Part shown: positions 1-8,449 of the stretch, one piece after another
Layout of the letters: every line of letters begins with the position of its first letter
Numbering within the stretch: position 1 is the first letter of the stretch
NCBI GenBank assembly: GCA_000818945.1
Contig: KN805390.1
Coordinates: 6,068-57,911 of the forward strand
DNA from: Schizochytrium sp. CCTCC M209059
Lineage: Eukaryota > Sar > Bigyra > Thraustochytrida > Thraustochytriidae
Length of the DNA stretch: 51,844 bases
Direction of reading: 5' to 3'
Notes under the pieces: model-generated
What the model was told of the DNA's origin: nothing
The model's database searches: none
Seen by the model: only the letters and a program-made list of their open reading frames with translations
Position numbers and translations under genes: made by a program

Positions 1-223
1 CGGCGCGGCGCGGCGAGGGGCGCAGGCGACGGCGGCGGCGGTCCCGGAAATCCCGGGGCGGCGCCCGAGGAACCCCGGGGCAACAAGGCCGGCGTCGAGC
101 GCGGCGCAGCAGGGACTCCGCCCGCGCGAGGACCCGGAGCAACGCCAAACCCCGAGCCCGCGCGGCGCGGCGGAGGGCGCGAGCCTGGGCAGCGGCAGCG
201 GCGGCGGCAGCAGCAGCAGCAGC

Positions 224-2176
224 GTGAGCAGCGCGAGCAGCGCGAGCAGCAGCGGGGGGGCGCACGGCGACGGGACGAGAACGCGCACGACGACGACCAC
301 CACCACGACCACCACCACGAGGAGGAGGAGGCTGGCGCTGGAGGAGGAGGCGGCGGCGGCGGCGGCGGCGGCGGCAGGGCAGACGCTCATGACGAAGACG
401 CGCAGCGAGCATGCAGAGGAACCGCACGAACAGCACGTGCAGGCGGCAGACGACCGCGAAGAGGAGCGGGCGAGGGGAAGCGGCTCGTTCGACCAGCACG
501 TCCCCGACCAAAGCCCCGCGAACCTTTCCATGCTCGACGCGCTGCTCATGACCTCGCACTCGACAGACTTTCTGCCGCTCTTTACCAATACGAGCCACCC
601 GGGCGCAGACTCCGACGAGGACGACGACGACGACGACGACATGGAGCACAGTTCCGCCATGACCGCGACAAGCACGCCGCCGCCGCCGCTCCTCCGCTCG
701 CGCTCTTCAGCATCCTTTTCCTCAGCAGCACTGTCTGGCCCCCTCTCGCCCTTGGGGTTCGACATTGACCGTGCGGTGGGACAAGTCGAGGCTCTTCAGC
801 TCGCACCTCCCGACACCACCACCAGCAGCACTAGCAGCAACAACATCAAGAACAACGAAGACCACCATACCAGGACAGAAAGTCATCACCAATATCATTG
901 TGAGGCCCCTTCGCACGCCAAAGGCGACGCGCCGAAAGTGAAAGAGGCATCGCGACGGGGTGTCGCGGCGCCGCTCGTAAATACTCGCATCTTTGGCGAT
1001 CAGACCGGAGACAAAATGCAACTTGTCTGGGAGCTCGTCGCGCCCTTCCTCACCGTCTCAGACGTAGGGCGACTCGGTCTTCTTAATGTGCGCTGGACCG
1101 AGCTCGTCGCCACGTGGCCCTTGCGTCTCGACACCTTTTGGCCACCGCGCACCGCCCGCGAAATCGTTCATGACATGAAGCGCATCAAACGATCTCTCTC
1201 CGGTATCAGACTCTTGCAGGGTCTCGACACGGAGATCTTCCAAGTGGTCAAGCCCTCCCGCCTGGTCTTTCTCCATATCTCGGGCATCGGCATGGAACGC
1301 AAACCTAGTGCTGCCCTCGAAAAGCTCGATCTTTCCGCCTTTGATCGTCTCGAGGAGCTTCGTCTTGACGACCTCTTCGTCTTCTCCTCGCTCGATGCCA
1401 TTGCCCCTTGCGCCCCGACGCTGCGATCCCTTTGCCTTCGTCGCTGCACCGAGCTCGCAGACCTTTCGGGCTTCGAGACGATGGACTTTGCCCAGCTTCG
1501 GTCCCTCGAAATTCGCGACTGCAGACTGGTCAATCGCTGCGACAGCATATCGAGTCTTTCACGTCTCCAGTCTCTCTCCCTTAGCGGCCTTAGTCGCGTC
1601 AAGGACATTGTAGCGGACATCAAGGGCTGCACCTTGCTCACGCATCTTTCCATCTCTCGATGCTCGGAAATGAGGTCGGTCGAAGGTCTTCATGCTTTTC
1701 CTGCCCTCACTCGACTTGAGCTCACGCACAATCCCTCGCTGCGGGCACTACCCAGCGAAGTCCCCTTTTCCTGTCCGCTTCTCGCTCAGCTAGACGTCAG
1801 TTCCTGTCCTGGCTTGCAAGTTCTTCCGTGTCTTGCGCCAGCCAAGCATTTGGAGCTTCTCATTGTTAGCAACACCCGCATTCGGGACCTGGAATGCGTG
1901 CGTGCGGCCACAAGTCTGCGCCGTATTGACGCTGCTTTTTGCTTTCGTCTCGTATCCATTGCCGCGTTGACTACGCTCAAGGACCTGAGGTGCATATCTC
2001 TACGCTTTTGCCAAGAGTTACGGAACGCCACCGCTCTTGCCTATTGCAGACATTTAGTTTGGGTCGACCTCTCCGAGACGAAAGTGCCGCGACAGCCAGT
2101 GTGCCACGTTCCAACTGTCATTGTGGAAAAATCCGCGGGTCTTCTTGCAACAAGACCCGAGCTTCCATTGTTATGA
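224..2176 (+). CDS. F-box and leucine-rich-repeat protein, possibly 5'-partial
   Basis: Probable substrate-recruiting subunit of an SCF-type ubiquitin ligase, inferred from architecture. The N-terminal ~260 residues are low complexity (poly-Thr, poly-Ala, Asp runs). A degenerate F-box begins near residue 265 (DNA ~1015; 'LVWELVAPFLTVSDVGRLGL' with a following Trp). Irregular leucine-rich repeats of the cysteine-containing kind ('LRSLEIRDC', 'LTHLSISRCSEM', 'LAQLDVSSCPGL') fill residues ~345-640. Position 224 is a GTG codon; the first in-frame ATG is 389, which would give a 595-residue protein. The frame has no stop back to base 2, so the true start may lie left of the window. A poly(A) signal follows at 2245. 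The LRR assignment is firm. The F-box is a weaker call, and a plain LRR protein is the alternative. Confidence 0.8.
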   Translation: MSSASSASSSGGAHGDGTRTRTTTTTTTTTTTRRRRLALEEEAAAAAAAAAGQTLMTKTRSEHAEEPHEQHVQAADDREEERARGSGSFDQHVPDQSPANLSMLDALLMTSHSTDFLPLFTNTSHPGADSDEDDDDDDDMEHSSAMTATSTPPPPLLRSRSSASFSSAALSGPLSPLGFDIDRAVGQVEALQLAPPDTTTSSTSSNNIKNNEDHHTRTESHHQYHCEAPSHAKGDAPKVKEASRRGVAAPLVNTRIFGDQTGDKMQLVWELVAPFLTVSDVGRLGLLNVRWTELVATWPLRLDTFWPPRTAREIVHDMKRIKRSLSGIRLLQGLDTEIFQVVKPSRLVFLHISGIGMERKPSAALEKLDLSAFDRLEELRLDDLFVFSSLDAIAPCAPTLRSLCLRRCTELADLSGFETMDFAQLRSLEIRDCRLVNRCDSISSLSRLQSLSLSGLSRVKDIVADIKGCTLLTHLSISRCSEMRSVEGLHAFPALTRLELTHNPSLRALPSEVPFSCPLLAQLDVSSCPGLQVLPCLAPAKHLELLIVSNTRIRDLECVRAATSLRRIDAAFCFRLVSIAALTTLKDLRCISLRFCQELRNATALAYCRHLVWVDLSETKVPRQPVCHVPTVIVEKSAGLLATRPELPLL

Positions 2177-2244
2177 CCATGCCGCTTTCGAGCACTGTTA
2201 AGGAATGACCCACCCACCTTCTTCTTCTATGTACACATTACCAA

Positions 2245-2250
2245 AATAAA
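2245..2250 (+). terminator. AATAAA poly(A) signal candidate
   Basis: AATAAA lies about 70 bases after the stop of the LRR gene. The next gene is convergent and ends at 2424, so the two 3' ends are separated by only ~250 bases. Confidence 0.4.
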
Positions 2251-2423
2251 AGTTTGACAAATGTATTACTTTCCCTTTTTACACGGAAAACCTGGCGCGA
2301 CCCAGGTAACGAGCACCATACGCAGAAAACGTTCACAACAATTCATCTCAATTTGTGATATTTACATAGAACTTGGAACACTCCGCGTGCTTCTTGGATC
2401 ATGATGTGCAGAGAGTACCCAAT

Positions 2424-3584
2424 TTACGACTTGAACGCCGACGAAGCCGCGAGCTGCTTGTCGAGAGATGCAGAAGGCACCGCCGACGGCAATAAAGGAT
2501 CATAAACCTGAACAACTTCGTAGGCGTCTCTCTTGAGCATCGAGCTCTCAAGACGACGTGCACTCTTTCGCCACTGAGCTAGCGTGTTGAAGCTTTTCCG
2601 CGCTCCCGGGTCCAAAACGAGGATTGCAATAGGTCTGTCGCTCGTGCTTGATGTCTCCACGCCAACAATGACGCACGAGTGCCCTTCCCACTGCAGATAC
2701 AGCGGGCAAGATCTAGAGGACGCCCGGTCCTCTTCTTCTCCGTGTGCTTTTTTGTCAAAGGCCTTGCGAGCAAACTCGAGCACTCCTGTCCCAGCCCGGG
2801 TACCCTCGAACGTGTGGATCGTACACGGGATTCCGCATGCGCGCATCGCTGAGGAAATTTCGGTGGTCCCAATCCACCGCGCCTTGTTTACGAGAGACCC
2901 GCCGAATTGTTGCGCTCCTTCTGGATCAAAGCCTTGCTTCCAGGCTGCTGTCACTGCCCTTTGGATGGTCAATAGGCTCGGAACACGTCCGCAAGAACCC
3001 ATGAGAGCAGATTGAGCAATACCCGGAGCAACACTCGCTGCGCCGCCCAATACCATTTGCAGGCTGCTATATCCACAGCTCCATCTTCGCGTCTGCCGAA
3101 ATAAACGTAAAGGTCTCGCTCCGCAAAGAATAGTCTTTGTTGCAGACGTTGGAGGATTAGAGGACGTCGAACGGACCAGAGGTGACGGCGCAGCAAGGTC
3201 TTCAAGCTTTGTCCGCATGTCTTCTGCTGCGTTCCATCCTGGGTCCACTTCGAACGCAAAGTCTAGCGTTTTCCTTGACGCTTCTTTCGTAGCCCCGTTA
3301 CAACTTCTTTTTTGCTGTTTCGGAGCATCTTGTGCATCGTCTGCTGCGAGTTGAGCGGCAAGGAGGGCGTCGAGAGTTGAGGATGACCGCGGACGTTTTC
3401 GTGCTCCTGCCTGCTTCAAGTCTGACCCATTCGCATCGTCGTCAATTACCACAATCACCTCCTCGTCCTCCTCTCTCTGGTTGGATTTCTTCTCCTTTGC
3501 GCGCTTAGCATTCGTGACAGAGGCGCCACTAAAGGACTCTTTGTCGTTCAAGTCGTCTTGTGCAAGGTCAATGAGGTCGTTCAT
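2424..3584 (-). CDS. C78-family cysteine peptidase (UFSP/ZUP1-like)
   Basis: A 386-residue protein whose C-terminal half matches peptidase family C78, which removes UFM1 (UFSP1/2) or cleaves K63-linked ubiquitin chains (ZUP1). Catalytic Cys170 sits in 'RQTRRWSCGYSSLQM'. The His is H302 in 'WEGHSCVIVGVE', followed by the expected Asp325 in 'ILVLDPG'. The N-terminal 150 residues are charged and probably disordered. They contain 'EEVIVVIDDD' (residues 41-50), a textbook SUMO-interacting motif, and 'LDALLAAQLAADD' (71-83), which resembles a ubiquitin-interacting motif. The zinc fingers of animal ZUP1 are absent. The ATG at 3584 is the natural start. It is divergent from the Rossmann protein at 4259. 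The catalytic assignment is strong; whether the substrate is UFM1, ubiquitin or another modifier cannot be told. Confidence 0.85.
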   Translation of the reverse strand: MNDLIDLAQDDLNDKESFSGASVTNAKRAKEKKSNQREEDEEVIVVIDDDANGSDLKQAGARKRPRSSSTLDALLAAQLAADDAQDAPKQQKRSCNGATKEASRKTLDFAFEVDPGWNAAEDMRTKLEDLAAPSPLVRSTSSNPPTSATKTILCGARPLRLFRQTRRWSCGYSSLQMVLGGAASVAPGIAQSALMGSCGRVPSLLTIQRAVTAAWKQGFDPEGAQQFGGSLVNKARWIGTTEISSAMRACGIPCTIHTFEGTRAGTGVLEFARKAFDKKAHGEEEDRASSRSCPLYLQWEGHSCVIVGVETSSTSDRPIAILVLDPGARKSFNTLAQWRKSARRLESSMLKRDAYEVVQVYDPLLPSAVPSASLDKQLAASSAFKS

Positions 3585-4258
3585 GGCGCGTTGGTTGACG
3601 ACTTGCGCGAGGTCGGCTGCGTGCGTGGTCTACTCGTCTACGTGCCTGCCACGCGTGCGCGCGCACGTTCGCGCACGTGCCTCCTCACCACGTGCTCTCT
3701 TGAGGCTTTCCCTATTGACGATAGGGATTCGTGGTCGGCGGCGACGGTCGGCACTCTCAAGCTGGACACCATCGTTTCAAGGCCCTGGCTCATTGTTTTC
3801 TCCAATCATTCGCTCATAACGACACCAAGAAACCTTTAACCAGCAAGCGCGAGAGCGTTGCGGCCCTCGCACGAGCGTCGTCAACGACGATTCGAGACGA
3901 TTCGGAAAAGAGCTGAGTAGCTTTGACGTAAACGCTAGTCTATCCTTGTGTAGGCCTAGTGCTTGACTGTGAGGTCAAGAGCATGTTGTGCGCGGGGCGC
4001 GACATTATTTGCGTTTCGTGGGACATCTGTTGCGCACCACCACGCAACACGACGGAAATTGCGACTTGAGCAGCGCCGTATGAATATCGCAGACCGGAGA
4101 GCTTGCTCGCCGCACGGGCTGCGCGGCAGACAGAGCTGGCTCGCTGGTCTCTTTGGTGAACTCAGCCCAGCTCAGCTCAGACACTGCAAGCCCAACGCCA
4201 ACGGCCTAGGTGTGCGAGTTGCGAGCAAGCATTCTGGGCACGTATACAGAAAGGCGTC
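3585..4258. promoter_or_regulatory. Divergent intergenic region (C78 peptidase / Rossmann protein)
   Basis: 674 bases between two head-to-head starts. Short open frames here have no recognisable protein character. A run of CG/GC-alternating sequence (gtgcgcgcgcacgttcgcgc) lies near 3655-3680. I see no convincing element. Confidence 0.4.
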
Positions 4259-4975
4259 ATGAGCAGCCGCGTGGTGGCCGTCGTATTTCAGAAGGGAGGT
4301 CTAGGCGACACAGGCAAGCATGCCGTCGCCCACGCTCTCCGGCAGGAAGGCGAGAACTTGCAGGTGCGCGTTGTGGCACGTGATCCGGACATGCTCAAGG
4401 AGATCCTCACGGACGCAGAGTTCGCGTCGCCGCGGCTGACAAAGATCAAAGCAGACCCCGCTTCCGACGTCGAAGCCCTTGAAGGGGCCATACAAGGCGC
4501 AGATGCAGTCGTTTCGACGCTGGGAAATCGGCAGTATGGATTCGAGCGTTTTGGCGCACGCGCCACGGCCAATGTGCTCTCGACCATGCAAAGGAATGGC
4601 GTCGAACGTCTCGTCTGCATCTCCTCGGTCGGCATCAACGAAGACTGGCCGCCATTTGTATGGTATACGCCGATTCGTATTCTCTTTTCTGCAATGCTAT
4701 TAACCGTCTTGCGCAGCGCATATCGTGACCTTTCCCAAATGGAATCGAAAATTCGTGCCGCTGGTGACAAGATAGACTTTCTCATTGTCAGACCCTGTGG
4801 GCTCGGTCCAGAGGTGGTTCCGATTGGCAGCTGGAAGCTCAGGATGGGCCCTGAAGATGGGCCACTCGACGATCAGGTGGCAAAGGCTGACGTTGGCCAA
4901 TTCCTGCTACAGGAAGCCCTTCATCCCACAATTCACAAGACCGCCGTCACAATTGGTCAGCCGAGACCTGAATAA
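4259..4975 (+). CDS. NAD(P)-binding Rossmann-fold protein (NmrA/atypical SDR-like)
   Basis: A 238-residue single-domain protein resembling the NAD(P)H-binding NmrA-like / flavin-reductase-like group of atypical short-chain dehydrogenases. The first strand and glycine loop are 'VVAVVFQKGGLGDTGKHA', which departs from the usual GATGxxG pattern. After it come an Arg-containing second strand ('VRVVARDPDML'), an Asp-rich segment ('ALEGAIQGADAVVSTLG') and the fourth strand ('VERLVCISSVGINED'). The C-terminal half has 'LIVRPCGLG', a common SDR strand, and ends at the C-terminal helix with no extra domain. The substrate is unknown; a quinone, flavin or biliverdin-type reductase or an assembly factor are all possible. 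No targeting peptide is visible. The start ATG is clear. Confidence 0.75.
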   Translation: MSSRVVAVVFQKGGLGDTGKHAVAHALRQEGENLQVRVVARDPDMLKEILTDAEFASPRLTKIKADPASDVEALEGAIQGADAVVSTLGNRQYGFERFGARATANVLSTMQRNGVERLVCISSVGINEDWPPFVWYTPIRILFSAMLLTVLRSAYRDLSQMESKIRAAGDKIDFLIVRPCGLGPEVVPIGSWKLRMGPEDGPLDDQVAKADVGQFLLQEALHPTIHKTAVTIGQPRPE

Positions 4976-5412
4976 TGTGCGACATTTTCTCTTGCCTTTT
5001 GATACTAGTCACTCGTTTGCTTTGCAATGGTTCAGGGAAGGAGGCCTTCTTACTTTTATACCATTTTCAGTTTCCGTTTGCTTTATGTTTACCTGCATCG
5101 TAAAGAACTGAGTCGCCCAGCCAAAAACATTATCAATCTACAATCGTTCTTGTCAAATGCAATCAGTTTCTGCCCTTCTAAATACAATGAGAAGGAATTG
5201 AGTCAAGCAAAAATCATAGCACACACTTCTTGACAAAAAGGTTTTGCCAAGATCGAGTCCTGGGCTCGACAAGTTAATTGCCTAGGATCCAACTACAGAC
5301 GTTGCTAAAGATCTACATTCTTAATGCGATATTTCCACTTGACGATCACGAGTATACATGACCTTGCGTCAGGTTGCGCGGACGCTTCAGCTGCTCGAAG
5401 GTTCTCAATGAA
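4976..5412. other. 3' intergenic region, no gene seen
   Basis: AT-richer DNA between the convergent Rossmann gene and the 36-residue-repeat gene. The only open frames are short and hydrophobic, typical of AT-rich spacer. Confidence 0.5.
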
Positions 5413-6639
5413 CTAAAACTGAGGGGCTGATGAAGCTGATGAACTAGTTCTTCCGAAAGGATTTCTGATAGTGCTAGGCGCTGTTGAATAGTGGAATGAG
5501 CCCAGGTTAGGTACGCTCCAGTCAGTTGGAACGCTCCAGTCAGTTGAAACCGTGGAACTCCTAGATCGTGACGAGCGATCAGAACCAGGAATCGAGTCAG
5601 CGCTCTGCCGATATCCTCTGCTGGATGCCGTAGCTTGACTTTGCCGAGATCTTCTGCTGGATGCCGTAGCTTGACTCTGCCGAGATCCTTGGTTGAGGTT
5701 CGCAGCCTGCATCAGCTCAATTCTCCTGCTGGATTTCGCAGCCTGGCTCTCCCGAAGTCCTCTGCTGGATGCCGTAGCTTGACTCCGCCGAGACCCTCCA
5801 TTGAAGTTCGCAGCCAGATTCCGCCAAGATTCTTCGTTGGTGTTCGCAGCCTGGCTCTGCCGAAATCCTGTGCTAGGCGTTGTAGACTGACTCTGCCGAG
5901 ACCCTCCATTGAAGTTCGCAGCCAGATTCCGCCAAGATTCTTCGTTGGTGTTCGCAGCCTGGCTCTGCCGAAATCCTGTGCTAGGCGTTGTAGACTGACT
6001 CTGCCGAGACCCTCCATTGAAGTTCGCAGCCAGATTCCGCCAAGATTCTTCGTTGGTGTTCGCAGCCTGGCTCTGCCGAAATCCTGTGCTAGGCGTTGTA
6101 GACTGACTCTGCCGAGACCCTCCATTGAAGTTCGCAGCCAGATTCCGCCAAGATTCTTCGTTGGTGTTCGCAGCCTGGCTCTGCCGAAATCCTGTGCTAG
6201 GCGTTGTAGACTGACTCTGCCGAGACCCTCCATTGAAGTTCGCAGCCAGATTCCGCCAAGATTCTTCGTTGGTGTTCGCAGCCTGGCTCTGCCGAAATCC
6301 TGTGCTAGGCGTTGTAGACTGACTCTGCCGAGACCCTCCATTGAAGTTCGCAGCCAGATTCCGCCAAGATTCTTCGTTGGTGTTCGCAGCAAGACTCTGC
6401 CGAGATCCTGTGCTAGACGTTGTAGACTGAATCTGCCGAGACCCTTCATTGAAGTTCGCAGGCAGATTCCGCCAAAATTCTTCGTTGGTGTTCGCAGCCT
6501 GATTCGGCTGATTTTTTCTGCTGGGCGTACCTTGCCTGCCATTGGTGGCTACTTGTGAGCCGTTGGAAAGATTCTTTCCGCGAGCTTGTGGAGAACGTGC
6601 ACAACGTCCTCTACCCTGACTCGATTTGCTATTGCCCAT
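5413..6639 (-). CDS. Tandem 36-residue repeat protein with N-myristoylation-type start
   Basis: A 408-residue protein of unknown function. It begins 'MGNSKSSQG', which fits the N-myristoylation consensus (Gly2, Ser/Lys following), so attachment to a membrane is plausible. The core has seven repeats of 36 residues, each with 'NTNEESWRNLAANFNGGSRQ' followed by 'SQSTTPSTGFRQSQAA'. The first unit is variant (Phe for Ser before Trp, Pro for Ala) and the last decays into SRQSQATASSR-type half-units. The C-terminal ~60 residues are Ser/Arg-rich with a duplicated 'TDWSVP'. The units are rich in Asn, Gln, Ser and Thr and probably disordered, with one Trp-centred short helix each. The DNA unit is 108 bp, so all frames remain open; the minus frame starting at 6639 is preferred because it alone has a sensible ATG and composition. 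Expression is not proven. Confidence 0.6.
   Translation of the reverse strand: MGNSKSSQGRGRCARSPQARGKNLSNGSQVATNGRQGTPSRKNQPNQAANTNEEFWRNLPANFNEGSRQIQSTTSSTGSRQSLAANTNEESWRNLAANFNGGSRQSQSTTPSTGFRQSQAANTNEESWRNLAANFNGGSRQSQSTTPSTGFRQSQAANTNEESWRNLAANFNGGSRQSQSTTPSTGFRQSQAANTNEESWRNLAANFNGGSRQSQSTTPSTGFRQSQAANTNEESWRNLAANFNGGSRQSQSTTPSTGFRQSQAANTNEESWRNLAANFNGGSRRSQATASSRGLRESQAAKSSRRIELMQAANLNQGSRQSQATASSRRSRQSQATASSRGYRQSADSIPGSDRSSRSRSSTVSTDWSVPTDWSVPNLGSFHYSTAPSTIRNPFGRTSSSASSAPQF
5785..6505. repeat. 108-bp tandem repeat array, 7 units
   Basis: The landmark 'ccgccaagattcttcgttgg' recurs at about 5821, 5930, 6038, 6146, 6254 and 6362, with a variant at 6470: an exact 108-base period. The inner units are almost identical at the DNA level and the outer units diverge, as expected from unequal crossing-over or slippage. 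Older, more diverged half-units continue to about 5600. Confidence 0.95.
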
Positions 6640-6653
6640 CTTGCTTCTTCTCT

Positions 6654-6775
6654 CCCTTTACCCTTTACCCTTTACCCTTTACCCTTGCTTGCCTTGTCTT
6701 GCCTTGTCTTGCCTTGTCTTGTCTTGCCTTGTCTTGCCTTGTCTTGTCTTGCCTTGTCTTGCCTTCCCTTGCTTT
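6654..6775. repeat. (CCCTTTA)4 followed by CCTTG/TCTTG pentanucleotide tract
   Basis: Four perfect CCCTTTA units (6654-6681) run into alternating CCTTG and TCTTG pentamers. The whole tract is pyrimidine-rich on the plus strand, just upstream of the minus-strand repeat gene. Confidence 0.9.
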
Positions 6776-7269
6776 GCTTCTTTTTGTTCCCTCTCTGCGT
6801 TACGGTTCTGCTGCAGCAAGCTCGCCACCACGCACGGCATCGTATCACCCGCGACGCAGGTTCCCCGTTCACGCAGTCTGGCACAGGTTCTCCTCACAGT
6901 CAGGAGTGAGTGACCTGCACGTCTCGGGAAACGAAGGCACGCAGAGAACGGAGGAGAACCTGAGCAAAAGCCAGCCACACAAAAGAGGTCTAAGAAAGCC
7001 TGGCCACCGTGACAGAAGAGAACGTGTTCTCATAAAGGCAGCGACGAGGAAGAACATCCACAGAGCCTCCGGACTACGAGGGGAACTAGAAAGTGATGTA
7101 TGCGCTTGGTGGAGTCTTGGCAGCAAAATCGAAACGCACGAGAGAGAAGGCGAACAAAGTAGCTCGATCTTTGCGCTTGGTGAACGAACTCCTCGCAGCA
7201 AAACCAAAACCAAAACGCCCGAAAGAAGGCAAAAGAAGTAGCTCGAAAAGCAACAGCAAGCAGCAAGGA

Positions 7270-7735
7270 TGGGATACGGCAGATCACGTCCCAGACAGAG
7301 ACGGGCTCGTCCGCAAGGTGAGCGAGATCGGAACGCAAACCGAGTCCGCTACTACATAAATTTGTCGGATAGTGAATTGGGTTCCGCAGAACCACGTCGA
7401 ACACCAGTGACACAGCGGAACGGAAACCCAGCCGGCTTCGGGAATGGTGGTCCTCCAGATCTCGCACAACCAAGGCGAAGTGAGTGAGATCGGAACGCAG
7501 AGCGAGTCCACTCCAAGGTTCCTTCGGCTAGTGAACGGGATTCCGCAAGATCACGTCGAACACAGTCTCTTGTATCCGAGCTGACTGATGTTCCTCCGGT
7601 TATCCTAGAAATGCCGACATCAATGACACAGCGGAACGGAGTCCCAGCCAACTTCGTGAATGGTGGTCCTCCAGATCTCGCACAACCAAGGCGAAGTGAG
7701 CGAGATCGGAACGCAAACCGAGTCCACCACAAGGT
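7270..7735. repeat. Degenerate ~165-220 bp direct repeats
   Basis: The block 'gtgagygagatcggaacgca' followed by 'rasc gagtcc' occurs near 7318, 7481 and 7699. The last two are preceded by a shared ~75-base block (gacacagcggaacgg ... ggtggtcctccagatctcgc). Copies are about 75-90 percent alike by eye and spacing varies. No coding frame is consistently maintained. Confidence 0.75.
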
Positions 7736-8449
7736 TCCTTCGGTGAAAAAATTACCGACCCTGTGAACTCCTTATGAGAAAAAGTATCGAGTAGGCACAT
7801 AAAGTAATATTTTGTTGTCAGGACGGCACCGTAGGATGCGACAGGTAGATGGATAGTCACGCGAGCGCGCGCGCGATAAATGTACACCTGCTCTTTGTGA
7901 CTTGCATCTTTTTATAAACGTTGATTGCCCCTTTTGGGGATACCCCTTTCGTGGACAAAGCGCACGTTCTGGACGCAAATTCGATTCGCGAGATGCAAAT
8001 GACTCTCCATCGTCACGAGCGAAGCTTTCACAAACTCGCAGTCGCCAAATCCTTGATCAAGTTACCGCATGCATCGTGACGTTCGGGAGATAGTTTTGGG
8101 TCCGCTCATCCTACCTCGCACAACGTACACGCCGACCTGTCAGCAGACAGTATAGTTCTATATACGTATGTACGTACGCCACTGCCCGCCCGTGGCCTTC
8201 GCCGCGATTGGCGTGAGGGCCTCTTTTGTGGGGCAAAGCGGCCAAAAAGGAAGCGAGATACAGTGGCCGGTGACGCAGAAGATTGAATGACGCAATCATC
8301 AAGTCCACGCGCATCCGAGGAGGGAGGCACCGCGAGCAACAAAACCTGCAAATCCTATCGCATTGCCAGGCAGGCGCGAGCGCAGGGGCGGGCGAGCGAG
8401 CGCGGGAGCGCAGGAACAAACGCGAGCAGACGAGCGGACGATAGATAGC

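Larger units (their letters stand above)
6640..8449. other. Long intergenic region with simple and degenerate repeats
   Basis: No gene that I can support. In order it holds a pyrimidine-rich leader, (CCCTTTA)4 at 6654-6681, CCTTG/TCTTG repeats to ~6775, a basic-coding segment with two ~75-bp partial copies near 7099-7248, degenerate direct repeats at 7270-7735, then AT-rich sequence and the ERG24 promoter with a 'tatacgtatgtacgtacg' stretch near 8160. Confidence 0.5.

Noticed and set aside
5785..6505. CRISPR-like regular repeats
   Set aside because: Units are contiguous with no unique spacers, lie in a eukaryotic coding frame, and have a 108-bp period.
6654..6681. Telomere-like (CCCTTTA)4
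   Set aside because: The plant/algal-type telomere repeat would read CCCTAAA on this strand; CCCTTTA is a different unit, and genes continue on both sides.
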